Source: Verrucomicrobiota bacterium (lineage in GTDB: Bacteria > Verrucomicrobiota > Verrucomicrobiia > Opitutales > Oceanipulchritudinaceae). Taken from it: 38,267 bases of DNA. Made by a program: the position numbers and the translations under genes. A model generated the notes under the pieces. The model searched no databases. It saw only the letters and a list, made by a program, of their open reading frames with translations, and was not told the DNA's origin. The stretch spans positions 1 through 38,267 of the forward strand of contig JAAAOD010000043.1 in assembly GCA_009908535.1 (NCBI GenBank), in the 5' to 3' direction. Below, one piece after another: positions 25,191 to 33,127 of the stretch (position 1 is the stretch's first letter; each line of letters opens with the position of its first letter).

Positions 25191-26384
25191 ATGCGCCTTC
25201 TTTTCCTAGCCACCTATTTCCCGGACCCCTTTCATCCTTCGCGGGGCAATTGGGCGCTTGAGCAAGCACAGGCCTTCCAGAATGCCGGCGACGAGGTGCT
25301 TGTCATGGTCCCGACGGCATGGGTGCCGCGTTGGATGCGGCTGCTTCCGGGGAAGATCCGCAACCACGCCCTCGCCCCGCCGCATTGGCAGGTGGAGGAC
25401 CTCTCCATTGAATATCCCCGTTGGCCTTATTACCCGTGGCATTTCCTCGCCGGCTGGAACCGGCGCCACCCTTCCTACCTGTTGCGGATGGCGTGGCTTG
25501 CGCGCAAGGGCCGTTTCCTGCGCAGGATTGATGAGTTCGAACCGGACGCTATCTGCGCGCATCACACCCTTGTCAACGGACAATTGGCTTGGATGATTTT
25601 CCAAGCGCGCGGCATTCCCTACTTCGTCACGGACCATGAAATCGGCGACCTGCTTGCGGCGGAACAGCGCCGGGAGATTGCCGACATTTTCCGGAAGGTG
25701 GGCAAGAGCGCAAAGGCCATGGTGGTCGTCTCCAAGGCGATGCAGAGAAAGGCGAATACCCTCTTTCCGGAACTGCCCGTGAAAACTATCTACAACGGCA
25801 GCTCCTTTCCCGCCACGCCTTCGATGGACCGCCCCCCGAGGACGGAGCCGGTGATCTTTTCCTGCGCCAAGTTCTACGGGCGCAAGGATATCCCCCTCCT
25901 CGTGAGGGCCTTTGACAGGGTCGCGGAAACGAGCCCGGGAAGGTTGCGGATTGCCGGCGACGGCCCCGACCGGGCCGAGGTGGAATCAGCGGTCGCGCAG
26001 GCAGGTCACCGGGATCGCATCGAATTACTGGGGTTGCTCCGCCCTGAGGAGGTGAGGAAGGAAATGGGGCAAGCGGATATATTCGCCCTTGTCGGTTGGG
26101 CGGAGCCTTTCGGGGTGGTTTTCCTCGAAGCCATGGCTTGCGGCCTTCCCGTCCTGCTCAGCGAGGACGCCGGCATTGCCGAGATCCTCGAGGATGGAAA
26201 GACCGCCGTTTTCAGCAAGCCTCGCGACCGAACTTCCGTGGAGAAAGTCCTGCGGCCGCTGCTTCAGGACGCCGGGCTGCGGAAGAGGATCGGGGAAGCG
26301 GGAAGGATGCTGTATCGGGAGCATTTCCAATGGGCATCCATCATTCGCCAGTATCAGGATATCCTAACAAGGGAAGCGGGATGA
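25191..26384 (+). CDS. Glycosyltransferase family 4 protein
   Basis: A 397-residue GT-B glycosyltransferase. The N-terminus RLLFLATYFPDPFHPSRGNWALEQAQAF is the standard acceptor-domain start of many GT4 enzymes. Later elements are ICAHHTLVNGQLAWM, VKTIYNGSSF, VIFSCAKFYGRKDIPLLVRAF and RIAGDGPDRAEVESAV. An intact E-x7-E is present in AEPFGVVFLEAMACGLPVLLSEDAG near residues 304-328. It lies one nucleotide after the previous stop, and its own stop overlaps the next start (ATGA). Donor and acceptor are not predictable. Confidence 0.89.
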   Translation: MRLLFLATYFPDPFHPSRGNWALEQAQAFQNAGDEVLVMVPTAWVPRWMRLLPGKIRNHALAPPHWQVEDLSIEYPRWPYYPWHFLAGWNRRHPSYLLRMAWLARKGRFLRRIDEFEPDAICAHHTLVNGQLAWMIFQARGIPYFVTDHEIGDLLAAEQRREIADIFRKVGKSAKAMVVVSKAMQRKANTLFPELPVKTIYNGSSFPATPSMDRPPRTEPVIFSCAKFYGRKDIPLLVRAFDRVAETSPGRLRIAGDGPDRAEVESAVAQAGHRDRIELLGLLRPEEVRKEMGQADIFALVGWAEPFGVVFLEAMACGLPVLLSEDAGIAEILEDGKTAVFSKPRDRTSVEKVLRPLLQDAGLRKRIGEAGRMLYREHFQWASIIRQYQDILTREAG

Positions 26385-27175
26385 AGGGCGGGATAAAGGA
26401 AATTGCCCTCTATGGGGAACGATGCTCCGGAACCAACCTCTTCGCAGCAATTCTCCGGGCAAACAGCCCCTGTGCCGTTGCCTACCCCTTAGGATTCAAA
26501 CATTTCCCAAGAATGTCCGCGGAAAGGGAACAGCGCCGCCTCCTGCGTGATCGCCCGGTTATTTTCCTAATCCGTCATCCTGAAAGCTGGGTTCGTTCCA
26601 TGTTCCTGAACCCCTGGCACGCCAAGGAAGATATTCGAGAAAAAGACTTTTCCGGTTTTCTTCGGGCCGAATGGCAGTCGATCTGGAATGAGGAGGCGAA
26701 TGTCTTCCCCGGCAATCCCCGCTATGGGACGTCGATCAAAGAAGACTGCGATTCCGTGACCGGCAAGCCTTTCCCCAATCTCCTCCGTATGAGGACCGCG
26801 AAAATTCGCCGGTTCAAGGAGATTGCGACCTGGAGCAGCCAATCCCGATGGATCCGCCTGGAAGACCTTGTTCGGGACCAGGAAACTACTTTCCGCGAAA
26901 TCGCCCATCTGTTCGGTCTCCCTGTCCGGGGCGAATTCACTCCGGTGCTCGCCTACAAAGGGAACGCCTCCTGGCGATCGGAGTTGCTCCGCCGCGTCGG
27001 ACTGCATCGCTTCAGTGCCAGTGCACGGAGGGAAGCGAGGAAACCGGTCATCAAAGCAGAAGACCGTGATTTTATCTGGTCGGAACTGGACGCGGTGACG
27101 GAAGCCGCCTTCGGCTATGCGCCCGGATTCAACATTGCCGCGATGGAGGGAAAGGAGGTTGGAATCGATTCATGA
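26381..27175 (+). CDS. Sulfotransferase family protein, divergent (third of three)
   Basis: A 264-residue protein with a variant sulfotransferase P-loop. The loop reads LYGERCSGTNLF near residues 9-20, instead of the K-x-GT-S form in the other two. A 3'-phosphate-type segment FLIRHPESWVRSMF is at about 61-74, and RWIRLEDLVRDQETTFREIAHLFGLP follows near 165-190, as in known sulfotransferase-like families with a GER-SGTN loop. Activity on PAPS is inferred, not proven; some members of this subgroup are uncharacterised. The gene is in the same ATGA-coupled series as its neighbours and shows a lower GC share than the operon start. There is no signal peptide or membrane helix. Confidence 0.72.
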   Translation: MKGGIKEIALYGERCSGTNLFAAILRANSPCAVAYPLGFKHFPRMSAEREQRRLLRDRPVIFLIRHPESWVRSMFLNPWHAKEDIREKDFSGFLRAEWQSIWNEEANVFPGNPRYGTSIKEDCDSVTGKPFPNLLRMRTAKIRRFKEIATWSSQSRWIRLEDLVRDQETTFREIAHLFGLPVRGEFTPVLAYKGNASWRSELLRRVGLHRFSASARREARKPVIKAEDRDFIWSELDAVTEAAFGYAPGFNIAAMEGKEVGIDS

Positions 27176-27978
27176 AAATCAGTTTGTGCGTAACCACTTA
27201 CAATAAACCGGAAATTCTCGATAAGGTTCTTTCCGGAATCCGGAGAATGGGTGTTCTTCCGGAGGAAGTTATCATCTGCGACGACGGGTCCGGGCCGGAA
27301 ACCTCCGAGGTTATCCGCAACTGGCAAAGCGTTTTTCCGGTTCCCCTTCGTCATTGCTGGCAGGAGGATGATGGGTGGCGTGTCGCCGAAGTAAGGAATC
27401 TCGGGATCCGGCAAAGCAGCTGTGATTACATTGTTTTTCTGGATGGGGACTGCATTCCCGAGCGCCATTTTATTGCCGACCATCGCCAGCTTGCCAAACC
27501 CGGCCATGCCATCATGGGCGACCGCAGTCACGTGCGCGAATCCTGGGTTACCCGCTTTAACCCCGATCTGGCCACGGTGTTCTGGTTTGCCATCCGCAAT
27601 CGGCTCCGGAAGCGCAGCAATGCCTTTCGAAATCCGCTCGAAACACCGGTGGTGCACCGTTTCGACTCGGTCTCCCCGGAAGAGCTCGGGCACCTTGCGG
27701 TTGGCTGTAATCTCGGGGCATGGCAGAAGGACATTCTGGCGGTGAACGGATTCAACCAGTATTTGACCGGTTGGTACCTGGAAGACATCGAACTGGTCGC
27801 CCGGCTCCTTGCCGCGGGGATCAAGGCCGGAAAAGTGAGGCGTCGTGCCATCGTCTACCACCTTGACCATCCGGTACGGCCTTTCGACAAAGAGGCCGTC
27901 CTCGAACCGACAAGGGAAGTCTTTCGACGCAAATTAACCAGTACCACGAATGGACTGCGAAAGGGGAATGGGCAGTAA
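27172..27978 (+). CDS. Glycosyltransferase family 2 with galactosyltransferase-like C-terminal region
   Basis: A 268-residue GT-A glycosyltransferase. SLCVTTYNKPEILDKVLSGI opens the fold, ICDDGSG is near residue 38 and DYIVFLDGDCIPE is near 84-96 with the metal-binding D-x-D. VGCNLGAWQKDILAVNGFN and GWYLEDIELVARLLAAG near 178-214 form the N-terminal-to-catalytic galactosyltransferase-like module seen in chondroitin synthase-type GT2 enzymes, with Glu-Asp as probable catalytic base. ATG 27172 overlaps the previous stop (ATGA), and the next gene begins immediately after its stop. The transferred sugar is unknown. Confidence 0.88.
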   Translation: MKISLCVTTYNKPEILDKVLSGIRRMGVLPEEVIICDDGSGPETSEVIRNWQSVFPVPLRHCWQEDDGWRVAEVRNLGIRQSSCDYIVFLDGDCIPERHFIADHRQLAKPGHAIMGDRSHVRESWVTRFNPDLATVFWFAIRNRLRKRSNAFRNPLETPVVHRFDSVSPEELGHLAVGCNLGAWQKDILAVNGFNQYLTGWYLEDIELVARLLAAGIKAGKVRRRAIVYHLDHPVRPFDKEAVLEPTREVFRRKLTSTTNGLRKGNGQ

Positions 27979-28971
27979 ATGAAAACCGCTTTACTGGTAT
28001 ACTGGGGTATCCTATCGGGCATTGGGAAGGATGTCCGGATCGTTTCGCGCATTTTAGAAGCGAACGGGTATGGTGTGAAGCGGCTGCCGACCCGGCGCCG
28101 GGAAGACCGTAGGGAGCGGGTCGGCCATTTCCTTCGGCAGGCCCACCGCCTTTTTTTCCCTTACCCCCTGCAGGTCCATCTTGAGCAGATTCACCGGGAG
28201 CAGTTCCGGCTGGGACATCATAATTTTGTCTTCATCAATCCGGAGTGGACCGATGTGACCGTTTTTGGAAAAATGAAACAAATGCCGTGGATTCTCTGTA
28301 AAACCAGACACGGGGAGGCGTTGTGCCATGGTCTGGGATCCACGGTCAGGTACGTCGGCTTTACGAGCGAAGACTTGCTCGATTCCGTGGTGGAAAAGGA
28401 CTACAAGCTGTTCCTTCATGTCGCCGGGCGCAGTGCCTACAAGGGAACAAGAGCCCTGTACAATGTCTGGGCGAGGAACCCCCAATGGCCGAAACTTCAT
28501 ATTCTCCGGGCACGCATCAACCACTATGGGGAAGAAGAGGAAAGGCTGGGGTCATTGCCGAATGTGGAAGTGCATGAGGATTGGATGGCGGATGAAGACT
28601 TCCGCACCCTTTCCAACCAATGCGGAGTCCACCTGTGTCCGTCCGAAATGGAGGGGTTCGGACATACCTTGATGGAAGGGATGTCAACGGGGGCGATCCT
28701 CGTCGCAACCAATGGTTCCCCCATGAATGAACTCGTGCGGCCCGAAAGAGGATTTCTTGTCGAAGCGAAGGAGACCGGACGTAATTTCATGAGTCCGCGC
28801 TACGCTGTGAGCGAGGAGGCCCTTGAACAGACCATCACCAAGATTCTTGAGAAACCAGAGCGGGAATGCCGCGAGCTGGGGAGGGCCGCCCGATGCTTTT
28901 ACGAGGCGAATGATGCCGCCTTTCGATGCCGGATGCAGGAACTCGTGGAGGAGATCAACTCCCGCGGGTAG
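27979..28971 (+). CDS. Glycosyltransferase family 4-like protein
   Basis: A 330-residue GT-B type protein, somewhat short for GT4. The N-terminal domain is reduced (LLVYWGILSGIGKDVRIVSRILEANGYGVKRL). The central part, FINPEWTDVTVFGKMKQMPWILCKT and YVGFTSEDLL, precedes the donor domain, which has FLHVAGRSAYKGTRALYNVW. An intact E-x7-E is in SEMEGFGHTLMEGMSTGAILVAT near residues 228-250. It is the last gene of the plus-strand operon; the convergent beta-barrel gene ends only 12 nt away. No terminator hairpin is seen between them. The reading frame is AT-richer than the operon start. Confidence 0.82.
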   Translation: MKTALLVYWGILSGIGKDVRIVSRILEANGYGVKRLPTRRREDRRERVGHFLRQAHRLFFPYPLQVHLEQIHREQFRLGHHNFVFINPEWTDVTVFGKMKQMPWILCKTRHGEALCHGLGSTVRYVGFTSEDLLDSVVEKDYKLFLHVAGRSAYKGTRALYNVWARNPQWPKLHILRARINHYGEEEERLGSLPNVEVHEDWMADEDFRTLSNQCGVHLCPSEMEGFGHTLMEGMSTGAILVATNGSPMNELVRPERGFLVEAKETGRNFMSPRYAVSEEALEQTITKILEKPERECRELGRAARCFYEANDAAFRCRMQELVEEINSRG

Positions 28972-28983
28972 CCCCTCCTTCCC

Positions 28984-30096
28984 TTACCATCGAGCCCGGA
29001 AACCGACGCCCGTACGTAGCCGGTCATACTGGAAAAAGTCCACGTTGGAGCTGCGATCGGAATAGCGAAGGGAGGCGGAGAGGCTTCCCCAACGGGAGAA
29101 TTTCCAGTTCAGGGAGGCCGTGGCGTAGTATTCCTCGTCTTCACGATCCTCCCCGGTCAAGCCTTCATAGGTGATGTCGGTGTAGCCGATCCCTGCGTTC
29201 GCCGACCAGTCCCGGTTGAGTTGCCGCCGGAAAATCACGGAGAGATCGAGGGACTCGGTGGTAAGGTCGCTGAAGGTTGTGTTCGTCTGGTAATTGCTGC
29301 GGATTGCGGAGCTGGTTGTTTCGTTGATCATCCATTCGAGGCTGCCAGCAAGATAAGGCGTGGTACTATCCTCCCGGTCCTCGAACGAGCGTTGCTGCAG
29401 GCCAACAGAAAGGGATCCGGTCACCTTGCTGAGTATTTGATCGCGGAGACCGACATACACGGTCACGGTGTCGTGTTCGCTGCGAATTTCGTCATCGGAA
29501 TCGGTCTTCTGGTAGGAAGCTCCCAGCTCGCCTGTCATTTCCTTGCGGATGGGAAAGCGGGCGGCAATACCGGCGTTTGTTCGCTGCACCTCGTCAAAGC
29601 GGTCTGAATCAGGATCCTCGAGCTGACTGCCGGCAGTTCCGACCAGCGTCAGCCGCTGATTGACCCGGTAGGTGAGTTCAGCGGCCAGGCCGTAGGTCCG
29701 TACGTTGACGATCTCACCGAGTGTCTCTTCACTCCGGGTCTGGGAATTCAGGATCAGGTCGACACTGAAGCTGAAACGATCCCCCTCGAACCGCTGGCCC
29801 GGGCTGACGCTCAGGTCGAACTTGAAATTCTCGTCGTCAAATTGCGAATTATCGAGGTAACGGATAAAGCGGATGCCGGCCGAAGCACGGATGGCCAATG
29901 TGGGTGACGGACGCGAGAAATGAAGGTCGGTGCCGAGGCTCCCGATGAAATCGGACAGCCCCTGGTTGCGGGCATTGATCTCCGAATCATAGCTGAAATC
30001 CCCCTGGAGGGAGAGGTCTACAGTAGATTCACCCAAGTTGAAGAGGGCCCATAAAGGACAGGGAAGGAGGAGAAGCAGGAACGGGGTCAGTTTCAT
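28984..30096 (-). CDS. Outer-membrane beta-barrel protein, putative EPS-associated porin
   Basis: A 370-residue protein with a signal peptide (KLTPFLLLLLPCPLWA) and then alternating amphipathic strands rich in aromatic and Asp/Arg/Ser residues up to a terminal Arg-Trp. This pattern fits an outer-membrane barrel of the BBP2/EpsL kind that accompanies EPS export genes. Repeating strand units such as FSVDLILNSQTRSEETLG and GSLSVGLQQRSFEDRED are visible. The start is ATG 30096, one base inside the TGA of the upstream kinase gene; the adjacent GTG at 30099 would overlap by 4 nt. It is the last gene of the minus-strand export cluster. A role as the outer-membrane pore for the polymer is inferred from context. 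Confidence 0.75.
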   Translation of the reverse strand: MKLTPFLLLLLPCPLWALFNLGESTVDLSLQGDFSYDSEINARNQGLSDFIGSLGTDLHFSRPSPTLAIRASAGIRFIRYLDNSQFDDENFKFDLSVSPGQRFEGDRFSFSVDLILNSQTRSEETLGEIVNVRTYGLAAELTYRVNQRLTLVGTAGSQLEDPDSDRFDEVQRTNAGIAARFPIRKEMTGELGASYQKTDSDDEIRSEHDTVTVYVGLRDQILSKVTGSLSVGLQQRSFEDREDSTTPYLAGSLEWMINETTSSAIRSNYQTNTTFSDLTTESLDLSVIFRRQLNRDWSANAGIGYTDITYEGLTGEDREDEEYYATASLNWKFSRWGSLSASLRYSDRSSNVDFFQYDRLRTGVGFRARW

Positions 30097-32228
30097 CACG
30101 AGGCCTTGCTTGGATAGTAGCTTTTGTATTTTCCGTAATCGGAATAGCGGTACACACCCAGATTGCGGGATTTTGTCCGGGAAACTTTGTTGACAATCAG
30201 CCCGAGGACCTGGGCATTGCTCTGTTCCAGCCGCAGCATGATCGCCTTGAGGGCCGACTTGCGATGCTTATTGATTTGGGTGAGGAAGAGAAAATGGTGA
30301 CCATATTTGCCGATGAGCCCTGCGTCCGGGAAAAGTCCCGAGGGAGGGGTGTCAATAATGACGATGTCATATCCATCCTGAAGGCGGCGAAGTTCGGTAC
30401 GGAATTCGTTGGATTCAATCCACTCGGTCGCCTCCACGGTTGTTTTGCAAGCGGGGAGAATGTCGAAATTTTCCGCGTAAGGAAGCGGTTCGCCGTTGTC
30501 GCCGTGCTCCTTGCGGATTTTGTCCAGATCCTCTTTCATTCGTCCCCCGACGGAAGGGCGGCGGAAATCACAGTCCATCAGAAGCGTCTTGTAATGGTGC
30601 CGGCTGAAGGAGGCGGCCAGGTTGATAGCGAGGAAGGATTTGCCCTCCTTTGGCAGGGCGCTCGTGATGATGAAGGTGTGCCCGGGCTGCAGGACTTTGT
30701 TGCGAAGGAGAATCTGGCTATGCAGCTGGCGGAATAATTCCGATGCCTGGGGATCCAGTTGCTTGAGGACGACGTTGTGAAGCTCCTTCAATCGGCGGGG
30801 GAATTTCCGTATCTCCCCGAGGAAGGGAACCTGGAGCTGTTGCTCGATATCGGCGGCCGTCTTCAAATTGAGGTTGAGGAAATGAATGGCGTAAGGGACC
30901 GTGCCGAAACAGGCGAGGAAAATAAAAACCGCCATCGAGTACATCTTGTTTTCATCCGGGAGGAAAGGCTTGGATGCCGGCCATGCACGATCGATCAAGC
31001 GCATGTTCGTCTCGTTGAGCTGGCTGGAGAGAAGAGCCTCGTTGAGGCGCTGGTGGACCTGCGTGAACAAGCGCTTGTTGGTGTCCAGTTTGCGACGGAG
31101 GACATTATATTCGATAGCCACCTGATCGAGCTCAAGGGCCTCTTTTTCGGCTTCCGCAAGAGCCTCTTCCAGCTTGCCGACCCGCATCCGCATTTCCTCA
31201 TGCTGCTTTCGGAAATCAGATACATTCTTTTTGATACTTTCCCGTATATCGGTCTCCAACTGCTCGAGGGCCGCTTCGTTTTCCACCATTTTCGGGTGCC
31301 TTTTGCCGTAGCGCAATTTCATGCTGGAACGCTCTCCGAGGAGGCTGTTTCTGCGTTCGAACTTCTGGGGGAGGCTTCCCATTTGGTTGATGGCGGGGAG
31401 TTTTGCCAACTCGTCCAGATCCATGTCGGTGCCCTCGATGGTCTCGAGGGTAGCGGACAAGTTGAGCAACTGGACGTTCGCCTCGTTCAGCCGCCCGCTG
31501 AGGTTTTTCATGCGGTCGACAATCAGGTTCTGGCTCTCCTCGAGAGAGACCAGGTTGCGCTCCTGACGGTAATTCTGCACCGCCATTTCAGCCCTTTCCA
31601 CCTTGAGTTTCAGCTCCTCGCTCTGGCGACGCAGAAAGCGAAGGGCCGATTCGTTGGTTTTCCGGGAACGTTCCGTAATGAAATTGAGAAACTCCTCGCT
31701 GAAGCGATTGGCAAGGAGGGCGGCCGCCTGCGGATTCCTGTGGTGGAATTCGAATTTAAAGAGATTGCCTCCCACCTGGGAGATTTTGTTCCCCCCCGCT
31801 ATGATTCCGTGCAGGCTGGGATCCTCGTTTGACCCGGGTGTCTTATAATCCCTGAGCAGAAGTTCGCGTTCGTCCGGGGTGAAGCTGTCGATTACCCGGG
31901 AGCGAAAGGAATTACTCCGAAGATCGGTCAGGTGTCCTTTCAGGATGAGGCTGGCGGTTCCGGGGTTGGTTCTGCCGCCCGCATTGTCGATATTCAGGAC
32001 CCGCTCCTTTTGCGGTTCAAAAACCATGATGGCCATCGACTTGTACAGGGGGATGGTCTGGGATTCCTTGTAGATGTAGAAGCCGGCCGTGGTGAGCGCG
32101 ACGAGCAGGGCAAGAAACCAGTGCTCCCGGATTATCCACAGGTAATCCAGCCAGCTTTTTTCGGTCATTAATTTGCTGGCTTTATCGGATCCCGGCGTGC
32201 TTGTGCTGGAGGATGACTCGGAAGACAT
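30096..32228 (-). CDS. Wzc-type polysaccharide co-polymerase with tyrosine autokinase domain
   Basis: A 710-residue inner-membrane protein combining a Wzz-like chain-length domain with a bacterial tyrosine kinase. An N-terminal helix (about 36-53) and a second near 429-451 flank a long periplasmic region rich in predicted coiled coil. The kinase part has Walker A SALPKEGKSF (523-532), Walker A' LLMDCDFRRP (Asp552, Asp554) and Walker B VIIDTPP (Asp626). The tail carries a Tyr cluster at 693, 695, 698, 701, 704 and 705, the usual autophosphorylation site. Such proteins set EPS chain length and cycle between phosphorylated states. No Wzb phosphatase is in the window. It lies between the Wza-like gene and the beta-barrel gene, on the same strand. 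Confidence 0.93.
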   Translation of the reverse strand: MSSESSSSTSTPGSDKASKLMTEKSWLDYLWIIREHWFLALLVALTTAGFYIYKESQTIPLYKSMAIMVFEPQKERVLNIDNAGGRTNPGTASLILKGHLTDLRSNSFRSRVIDSFTPDERELLLRDYKTPGSNEDPSLHGIIAGGNKISQVGGNLFKFEFHHRNPQAAALLANRFSEEFLNFITERSRKTNESALRFLRRQSEELKLKVERAEMAVQNYRQERNLVSLEESQNLIVDRMKNLSGRLNEANVQLLNLSATLETIEGTDMDLDELAKLPAINQMGSLPQKFERRNSLLGERSSMKLRYGKRHPKMVENEAALEQLETDIRESIKKNVSDFRKQHEEMRMRVGKLEEALAEAEKEALELDQVAIEYNVLRRKLDTNKRLFTQVHQRLNEALLSSQLNETNMRLIDRAWPASKPFLPDENKMYSMAVFIFLACFGTVPYAIHFLNLNLKTAADIEQQLQVPFLGEIRKFPRRLKELHNVVLKQLDPQASELFRQLHSQILLRNKVLQPGHTFIITSALPKEGKSFLAINLAASFSRHHYKTLLMDCDFRRPSVGGRMKEDLDKIRKEHGDNGEPLPYAENFDILPACKTTVEATEWIESNEFRTELRRLQDGYDIVIIDTPPSGLFPDAGLIGKYGHHFLFLTQINKHRKSALKAIMLRLEQSNAQVLGLIVNKVSRTKSRNLGVYRYSDYGKYKSYYPSKAS

Positions 32229-32272
32229 GGTAAATAAGCTGAGTGGATAAAAAGGTCAGCGGTAGGTGCGGT

Positions 32273-32289
32273 AATCCGTTCGGCGGATT
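32273..32289 (-). other. Short hairpin between export genes
   Basis: AATCCG (32273-32278) and CGGATT (32284-32289) form a 6-bp stem with a TTCGG loop. It lies just after the Wza-like gene and before the Wzc-type gene on the minus strand. With no T-tract it is more likely a minor RNA structure than a terminator. Confidence 0.25.
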
Positions 32290-32291
32290 GA

Positions 32292-32930
32292 CTAGAAAAG
32301 CCGCTCGGGGACGAATATGATATCCTGCGGGTAGATTTGCACGAGTTCGCTTCTACGGCGTTTGTTGCCCCGGATCATTTTATCAAGATCGACCGTGAAT
32401 TTTTCCTCTTCGTTGGAGTTCGGCAGGGGCCTCCGGACCACGATATCGGATCGCTTGGCGTACTGCGAGAGGTCTCCCGCGAGGGTGATCGCTTCGAGGA
32501 TGTCAATGGAGGCCTCCCCTGAAGGAAACGTTTTCGCCCCCGGACTATTTACTTCCCCGAAAACATAAAACACTTTCTCCGCGTGTCTGACAATGGTGAC
32601 GGTCACCTGCGGGTGGATCAGATATTCCTCCTCGATAAACTGGTTTTCCAGGAATGATTCGGCTTCCCGAAGGGATTTCCCGGAGAGGTTGGTTCGACCC
32701 AGCAGGGGGATAATGATGACGCCGTTGGGGTCGATCTCCTGTTCCACGGAGAGGTCCGGTTCGTTAAAAACCCTGACGGCAATCACGTCTCCGCTTTGCA
32801 GGATATAAGTTGCCTCTTCCTGGGGAGGTGTTCCCTGACCCTGTGCAGAGAGGGGAAAGCAACAGGTGAGCAGGAAGCCCGCAATGAAGAGCGTCCGGGT
32901 GAAGGTGTTTTGTTCAGTACGCGACAGCAC
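32292..32930 (-). CDS. Polysaccharide export protein, Wza/OPX family (short form)
   Basis: A protein of about 212 residues of the polysaccharide export (OPX) family. A signal peptide (TLFIAGFLLTCCFPLSA) is followed by the Poly_export domain: YILQSGDVIAVRVFNEPDLSVEQEIDPNGVIIIPLLG, then LIHPQVTVTIVR. One SLBB-type domain follows, with VFYVFGEVNSPGAKTF and SIDILEAITLAGDLSQYAKRSDIVVRR. It ends at IYPQDIIFVPERLF. It lacks the extra SLBB and the C-terminal amphipathic helix that form the outer-membrane pore in E. coli Wza. There is no ATG: GTG 32930 or TTG 32951 must be used. GTG gives the more normal signal peptide. No clear lipobox is present, since LLTCC has Thr before Cys. Confidence 0.87.
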   Translation of the reverse strand: MLSRTEQNTFTRTLFIAGFLLTCCFPLSAQGQGTPPQEEATYILQSGDVIAVRVFNEPDLSVEQEIDPNGVIIIPLLGRTNLSGKSLREAESFLENQFIEEEYLIHPQVTVTIVRHAEKVFYVFGEVNSPGAKTFPSGEASIDILEAITLAGDLSQYAKRSDIVVRRPLPNSNEEEKFTVDLDKMIRGNKRRRSELVQIYPQDIIFVPERLF

Positions 32931-33127
32931 AGTAATTAATATACAAGACAAGACAACGGTAAGGTGAATTCAAGAGAAAGACCCGCAAACGACAAGGCAA
33001 AAAAACGAATGCTGGCCCACGTTGCCCCGACGAGCGCGTCCGGGAAGCCTGTCTTTACAGGGTTTTCATAATAAGATGCAATTGGGGTGGGCGCGGCGTA
33101 CTTCGGCGGGAGCTTGTTAAATACGCT

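Noticed and set aside
30759-31832. Open frame of 357 codons on the plus strand opposite the Wzc-type gene
   Set aside because: It is antisense to a clear co-polymerase/kinase gene and its composition is that of a complement of coiled-coil coding sequence, with no recognisable features.
33052-33082. TTTACA followed by AT-rich TAATAAGAT as a promoter for the S8 protease gene
   Set aside because: The spacing between the two elements is about 12 nt, too short for a normal sigma-70 promoter.
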